From Pisaster brevispinus (taxonomy: Eukaryota; Echinodermata; Asteroidea; Forcipulatida; Asteriidae): DNA of 64,000 nt. Every line of letters starts with the position of its first letter. Position 1 is the stretch's first letter. The notes below the pieces were generated by a model. It did not search any database. It was not told the origin of the DNA and saw only the letters and a program-made list of their open reading frames with translations. Positions 63,324-64,000 of the stretch are shown piece after piece. The stretch covers positions 14,943,705-15,007,704 of the forward strand of contig JAMKCF010000013.1 in assembly GCA_023634235.1 (NCBI GenBank), read 5' to 3'. The position numbers and the translations under genes were made by a program.

Positions 63324-64000
63324 CTGGAGTGAGAAAGAAAAAAATCACCAACTTTATAAGGGATGGCTGGTAAAAGTTCAACCTGCTGGCCATATGCCAA
63401 AATCACTGGCCTCGGGCCTGCTGTCCAGTGTTGGCCCAATACTTAAATCACTGGCCTCGGGCCTGCTGTCCAGTGTTGGCCCAATACTTAAATCACTGGC
63501 CTCGGGCCTGCTGTCCAGTGTTGGCCCAATAGTTAAATCACTGGTCTCAGGCCTGCTGTCCAGTGCTGGCCCGATACTTAAATTACTGGTCTCGGGCCTG
63601 CTGTCCAGTGTTGGCCCAATACTTAAATCACTGGCCTAGGGCCTGCTGTCCAGTGTTGGCCCAATACTTAAATCACTGGCCTCGGGCCTGCTGTCCAAAA
63701 TTGGCCCAATACTTAAATCACTGGCCTAGGGCCTGCTGTCCAGTGTTGGCCCAATACTTAAATCACTGGCCTCGGGCCTGCTGTCCAAAATTGGCCCAAT
63801 ACTTAAATCACTGGCCTCAGGCCTGCTGTCCAGTGCTGGCCCGATACTTAAATCACTGGCCTCGGGCCTGCTGTCCAGTGTTGGCCCAATACTTAAATCA
63901 CTGGCCTCGGGCCTGCTGTCCAGTGTTGGCCCAATACTAAAATCCCTGGCCTCAGGCCAGTGCTGGCCCGATGCTTAAATCACTGGCCTCGGGCCTGCTG
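63324..64000. repeat. 45-bp minisatellite running off the window edge
   Basis: From about 63,399 a 45-bp unit repeats at least 13 times to the window end. Each unit contains CACTGG and later CCAGTG, which can pair as a small stem, and CCTCGGGCC. It lies in the intron upstream of E1 (63,324-63,398 is plain intron). The unit length is a multiple of 3, so two plus-strand frames stay open; these are not genes. Confidence 0.9.

Noticed and set aside
63319..63940. Two overlapping plus-strand open frames with repeating motifs
   Set aside because: They come from the 45-bp minisatellite, whose length is a multiple of 3; no sign of a gene.

Overview
The window holds most of one very large minus-strand gene in a spliced, intron-rich animal genome. 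Its tRNA-derived SINEs, LINE 3' ends, MITE-like inverted repeats and Notch/fibropellin-type EGF modules suggest a marine invertebrate deuterostome. An echinoderm is my best guess; this is inference and was not tested by any search.

I assembled 47 consecutive exons by hand, with GT/AG ends and matching phases throughout. They run from 63,323 (5'-most exon in view) down to a TAA stop at 6,322-6,324. Together they give 19,922 nt, an unbroken reading frame of 6,639 residues. The 5' end of the gene lies beyond the right edge. In protein order the product has: an LDL-receptor class A module (63.2 kb); an EGF and a Thr/Pro-rich mucin-like segment (60.9-61.8 kb); a long run of mainly calcium-binding-type EGF modules (37.1-61 kb), 46 of them in one 5.2-kb exon; a run of non-calcium-type EGF modules with 'PC' starts (30.3-35.8 kb), containing 16 nearly identical 41-residue repeats; a dozen single-exon or split EGF modules (22.2-29.5 kb); and five laminin G domains separated by one or two EGF modules (6.3-21.2 kb). 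I count about 142 EGF modules. No transmembrane segment is visible and the protein ends just after the last laminin G cysteine, so it is probably a secreted matrix protein. The five laminin G domains with EGF spacers and a terminal laminin G resemble Eyes shut (EYS). The EGF number is far greater, so orthology is open.

Introns carry most of the rest: two tRNA-derived SINE types, LINE 3'-end fragments, a roughly 190-bp MITE-like family with long terminal inverted repeats, a roughly 500-bp inverted-repeat family, and several minisatellites (24, 44, 45 and 75 bp). One intron has decaying copies of its neighbouring EGF exon, and another has two related 45-bp arrays in inverted orientation. Left of about 5.8 kb I see no gene, only repeats and unassigned AT-rich sequence. 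The most notable points are the size and modular make-up of the protein, the exonic 123-bp array, and a duplicated exon block in which one copy has an extra intron.
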